Part shown: positions 5,702 to 7,142 of the stretch, in pieces | How the letters are laid out: each line of letters starts with the position of its first letter | How positions within the stretch are numbered: position 1 is the first letter of the stretch | Source of the DNA: an uncultured Eubacteriaceae bacterium | GTDB lineage: Bacteria > Bacillota > Clostridia > Lachnospirales > CAG-274 | Direction of reading: 5' to 3' | Assembly: GCA_947565475.1 (NCBI GenBank) | Contig: CANOGI010000114.1 | Location: forward strand, 1-7,142 | Length of the DNA stretch: 7,142 nt | Position numbers and translations under genes: made by a program | Notes under the pieces: model-generated | The model's database searches: none | Seen by the model: the letters and a program-made list of their open reading frames with translations, nothing else | What the model was told of the DNA's origin: nothing

Positions 5702-6400
5702 TTAATTCTTATACTCTCTTTTACCAAAAATACCTGTACCGATTCTTACAATATTAGCCCCTTCCTCAATAGCAACTTCATAATCATTTGTCATTCCCAT
5801 CGAAAGATAAGTCATATTTATATTATCCACATTTTTCCCCTTGTTGTCAATAAATAATTTCCTCATTTTTTCAAAATATTTTCTGTTTTCTTGAGGATTT
5901 TCAACAAAAGGAGCCACTGTCATAATACCTTTTATACATATATTGTCAAATCTTGATATTTCATCAATAAATTTGTTTACATCATCTGGCTCCACTCCAT
6001 GTTTTGACGATTCACCCGCTATATTTACCTCAACAAGAATATCAGAGACTTTATTGCGCTTTTTTGCCTGTTTATCAATTTCCTCAGCAAGTTTAACACT
6101 TTCAACAGAATGAATTAACTCAACTTTATCAATAATATATTTTACCTTGTTTGTTTGAAGACTTCCTATAAGATGCCATTTCGCTTGACTTCCTATAACA
6201 TCGTACTTAGAAAGAAGCTCTTGTACTCTATTCTCACCAAGAGATTTAACCCCGCATTCCATAAGAACCCTTATTCTATCAATATCAACTGTTTTAGTAA
6301 CTCCTAAAAGAAGTATCTCTTCCACCTTTCTTCCGGAAACAGCGGCAGCGTTTTTTATTCTCTCGTTTATCTCCTTAAGATTTTCTTTTATATCATTCAC
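5702..6400 (-). CDS. ylmE: YggS/YlmE-family pyridoxal-phosphate-binding protein
   Basis: A 232-residue member of the YggS/PLPBP family (alanine-racemase-like fold type III barrel). These proteins bind PLP and keep vitamin B6 and some amino-acid pools in balance but show no clear enzyme activity. LLLGVTKTVDIDRIR near the N terminus carries the PLP-binding lysine (TK). SLGENRVQELLSKYD, KWHLIGSLQTNKVKYI, HSVESVKLAEEI, VEVNIAGESSKHGV and KGIMTVAPF follow in family order. LSMGMTNDYEVAIEEGANIV and RIGTGIFGKR at the C terminus are the phosphate-binding signature. The length is typical. Two in-frame GTG codons lie at 6409 and 6400; the first is part of the AGGTGA ribosome binding site, so the second is the likely start. 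It precedes sepF as in Bacillus, but about 470 bases separate the two. Confidence 0.94.
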   Translation of the reverse strand: MNDIKENLKEINERIKNAAAVSGRKVEEILLLGVTKTVDIDRIRVLMECGVKSLGENRVQELLSKYDVIGSQAKWHLIGSLQTNKVKYIIDKVELIHSVESVKLAEEIDKQAKKRNKVSDILVEVNIAGESSKHGVEPDDVNKFIDEISRFDNICIKGIMTVAPFVENPQENRKYFEKMRKLFIDNKGKNVDNINMTYLSMGMTNDYEVAIEEGANIVRIGTGIFGKREYKN

Positions 6401-6405
6401 AATAA

Positions 6406-6411
6406 TCACCT
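6406..6411 (-). promoter_or_regulatory. Ribosome binding site deciding the yggS start
   Basis: AGGTGA on the minus strand, five bases before the GTG at 6400-6398. The alternative GTG three codons upstream lies inside this site and has no other site of its own, so it is unlikely to be used. Confidence 0.7.
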
Positions 6412-6474
6412 GCCATTATTTTAAAAATATCACATTTGTTTATAAACCTTAAAACCAATAAATAATGTACTTTT

Positions 6475-6537
6475 TTAAAGTTTTTTAAATAAATCTATTG
6501 TTACTGTGATAGGTAACTCTTCCATCAAGCACAACAT
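6475..6537 (-). other. Possible 20-codon leader frame upstream of yggS
   Basis: ATG at 6537-6535 is preceded by AGGAG (6549-6545) at a seven-base spacing, as good as at real genes here. It reads 20 codons (MLCLMEELPITVTIDLFKKL) to TAA. It overlaps in another frame the end of a 27-codon frame (6525-6608). A small protein, leader peptide or chance are all possible; I recognise no family. Confidence 0.25.
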
Positions 6538-6608
6538 ACCAAATCTCCTAAATTAAATCTTACACCCATATAGGTTTTATAAACTGGCAAATTCCATTTT
6601 AACCTCAT
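6525..6608 (-). other. Possible 27-codon frame just after the HlyD-like gene
   Basis: ATG at 6608-6606 starts eight bases after the HlyD-like stop, with GGTAGGA overlapping that stop codon as a modest binding site. It reads MRLKWNLPVYKTYMGVRFN and nine more residues, including two cysteines, to TGA. I recognise no family. It could be a real coupled micro-gene, a remnant or chance. Confidence 0.22.
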
Positions 6609-6616
6609 AAATATTC

Positions 6617-7142
6617 CTACCTGTAAATCATATCATCCTCTTTAACATTTGAGGTGTCAGTCAAAATTCTGTCATATAACCTTATTTTAGGATTATTTTC
6701 AGGTTTAATTATAATATGTGTACTGTTTTGAGCAAACCCCTCCGTATTAAGCGTTTTAAATTCAGCTATTCCCGAATTTATAATATATACGCCTTGGATA
6801 TTAATAACTTCTTTAATTTCATAAATATCATCTGCATCATCAGGATTTTGAATTTTGTCACCAAGACTTAAAATACGGTCATTCTCAGGAGTATAAATAT
6901 ATACTCCATCTTTATCTCCTCCTGAATTCTCAATAATAAGATTTTCTTTAGCCTCTGAAGAAACTTTAATTACATAATCGTCTTTTACATATTTCTTAGG
7001 TATTTTAAGTATAGTTTTAGTAACAATAGAGCTAAGAGGTATTTTAAGACCTTTTTCCGATCTGCTTATTTCAAAATTAATACTTCTTGTGTCAATGTAA
7101 TCAAGTAAATATTTTGTAATCTTTAAAACTACATAAGACTCA
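6617..7142 (-). CDS. HlyD-like membrane fusion/adaptor protein, C-terminal part (5' end beyond the window)
   Basis: The minus-strand frame is open from the window edge for 174 codons to TAG at 6619-6617. No start lies in the window, so this is the C-terminal part of a longer protein. The sequence is rich in beta strands: INFEISRSEKGLKIPLSSIV, a pattern seen in the barrel of HlyD/MFP adaptors where a plug residue is followed by KIP and a small-residue pair, then KKYVKDDYVIKV, DGVYIYTPENDRI and a late VYIINSGIAEFKTL. In clostridia an HlyD-type adaptor with an N-terminal membrane helix is often encoded directly before yggS and sepF, which supports the call. The role of this adaptor is not established, and no partner ABC transporter is visible. 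The identification rests on weak sequence similarity plus position. Confidence 0.65.
   Translation of the reverse strand, partial: ESYVVLKITKYLLDYIDTRSINFEISRSEKGLKIPLSSIVTKTILKIPKKYVKDDYVIKVSSEAKENLIIENSGGDKDGVYIYTPENDRILSLGDKIQNPDDADDIYEIKEVINIQGVYIINSGIAEFKTLNTEGFAQNSTHIIIKPENNPKIRLYDRILTDTSNVKEDDMIYR

Noticed and set aside
6468..6488. ACTTT/AAAGT hairpin followed by T residues on the + strand
   Set aside because: The five-pair AT-only stem is too weak, and no + strand gene precedes it.

Overview
The window looks like chromosomal DNA of a low-GC, AT-rich Bacillota, most probably a clostridium of the Lachnospiraceae type. The evidence is strong GGAGG-type ribosome binding sites, heavy use of ATA isoleucine codons, GTG starts, long AT-rich spacers, a FeoB of the clostridial type, and the sepF/divIVA division cluster typical of Gram-positive bacteria. 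No rRNA, tRNA or CRISPR array is seen.

Left part, + strand (1-2276). The 3' end of feoB (ferrous iron uptake) is followed by a 680-base spacer. The spacer holds a long hairpin, a possible decayed small reading frame, a three-stem palindromic element and a likely promoter. This leads into a cytidylate-kinase-like P-loop gene (1650-2276). Between that gene and the convergent minus-strand cluster lies a 303-base MITE-like element (2317-2619) with terminal inverted repeats, a TA duplication and two internal hairpins.

Right part, - strand (2848-7142), transcribed right to left. It is the ylm/division cluster: the C-terminal part of an HlyD-like adaptor protein (too incomplete to show a start), yggS/ylmE (PLP-binding protein), sepF (FtsZ membrane anchor), yggT/ylmG (small membrane protein), ylmH (S4 RNA-binding protein) and divIVA (polar coiled-coil scaffold). 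sepF, yggT and ylmH are packed within a few bases and form one transcription unit. Its promoter is good (TTGTTA, 17 bases, TATAAT), and a perfect 12-base palindrome covers the -35 box. A hairpin terminator follows ylmH, so divIVA is probably a separate unit with its own 5' leader and its own strong terminator. The order matches the classical Bacillus ylmE-sepF-ylmG-ylmH-divIVA order, but here it is split by AT-rich spacers of about 470 and 300 bases.

I found no convincing new enzyme system. The unusual content is in the spacers: the MITE, the three-stem repeat, the palindromic operator candidate at sepF, and several very short frames with plausible translation signals. These are reported as leads, not as established genes.
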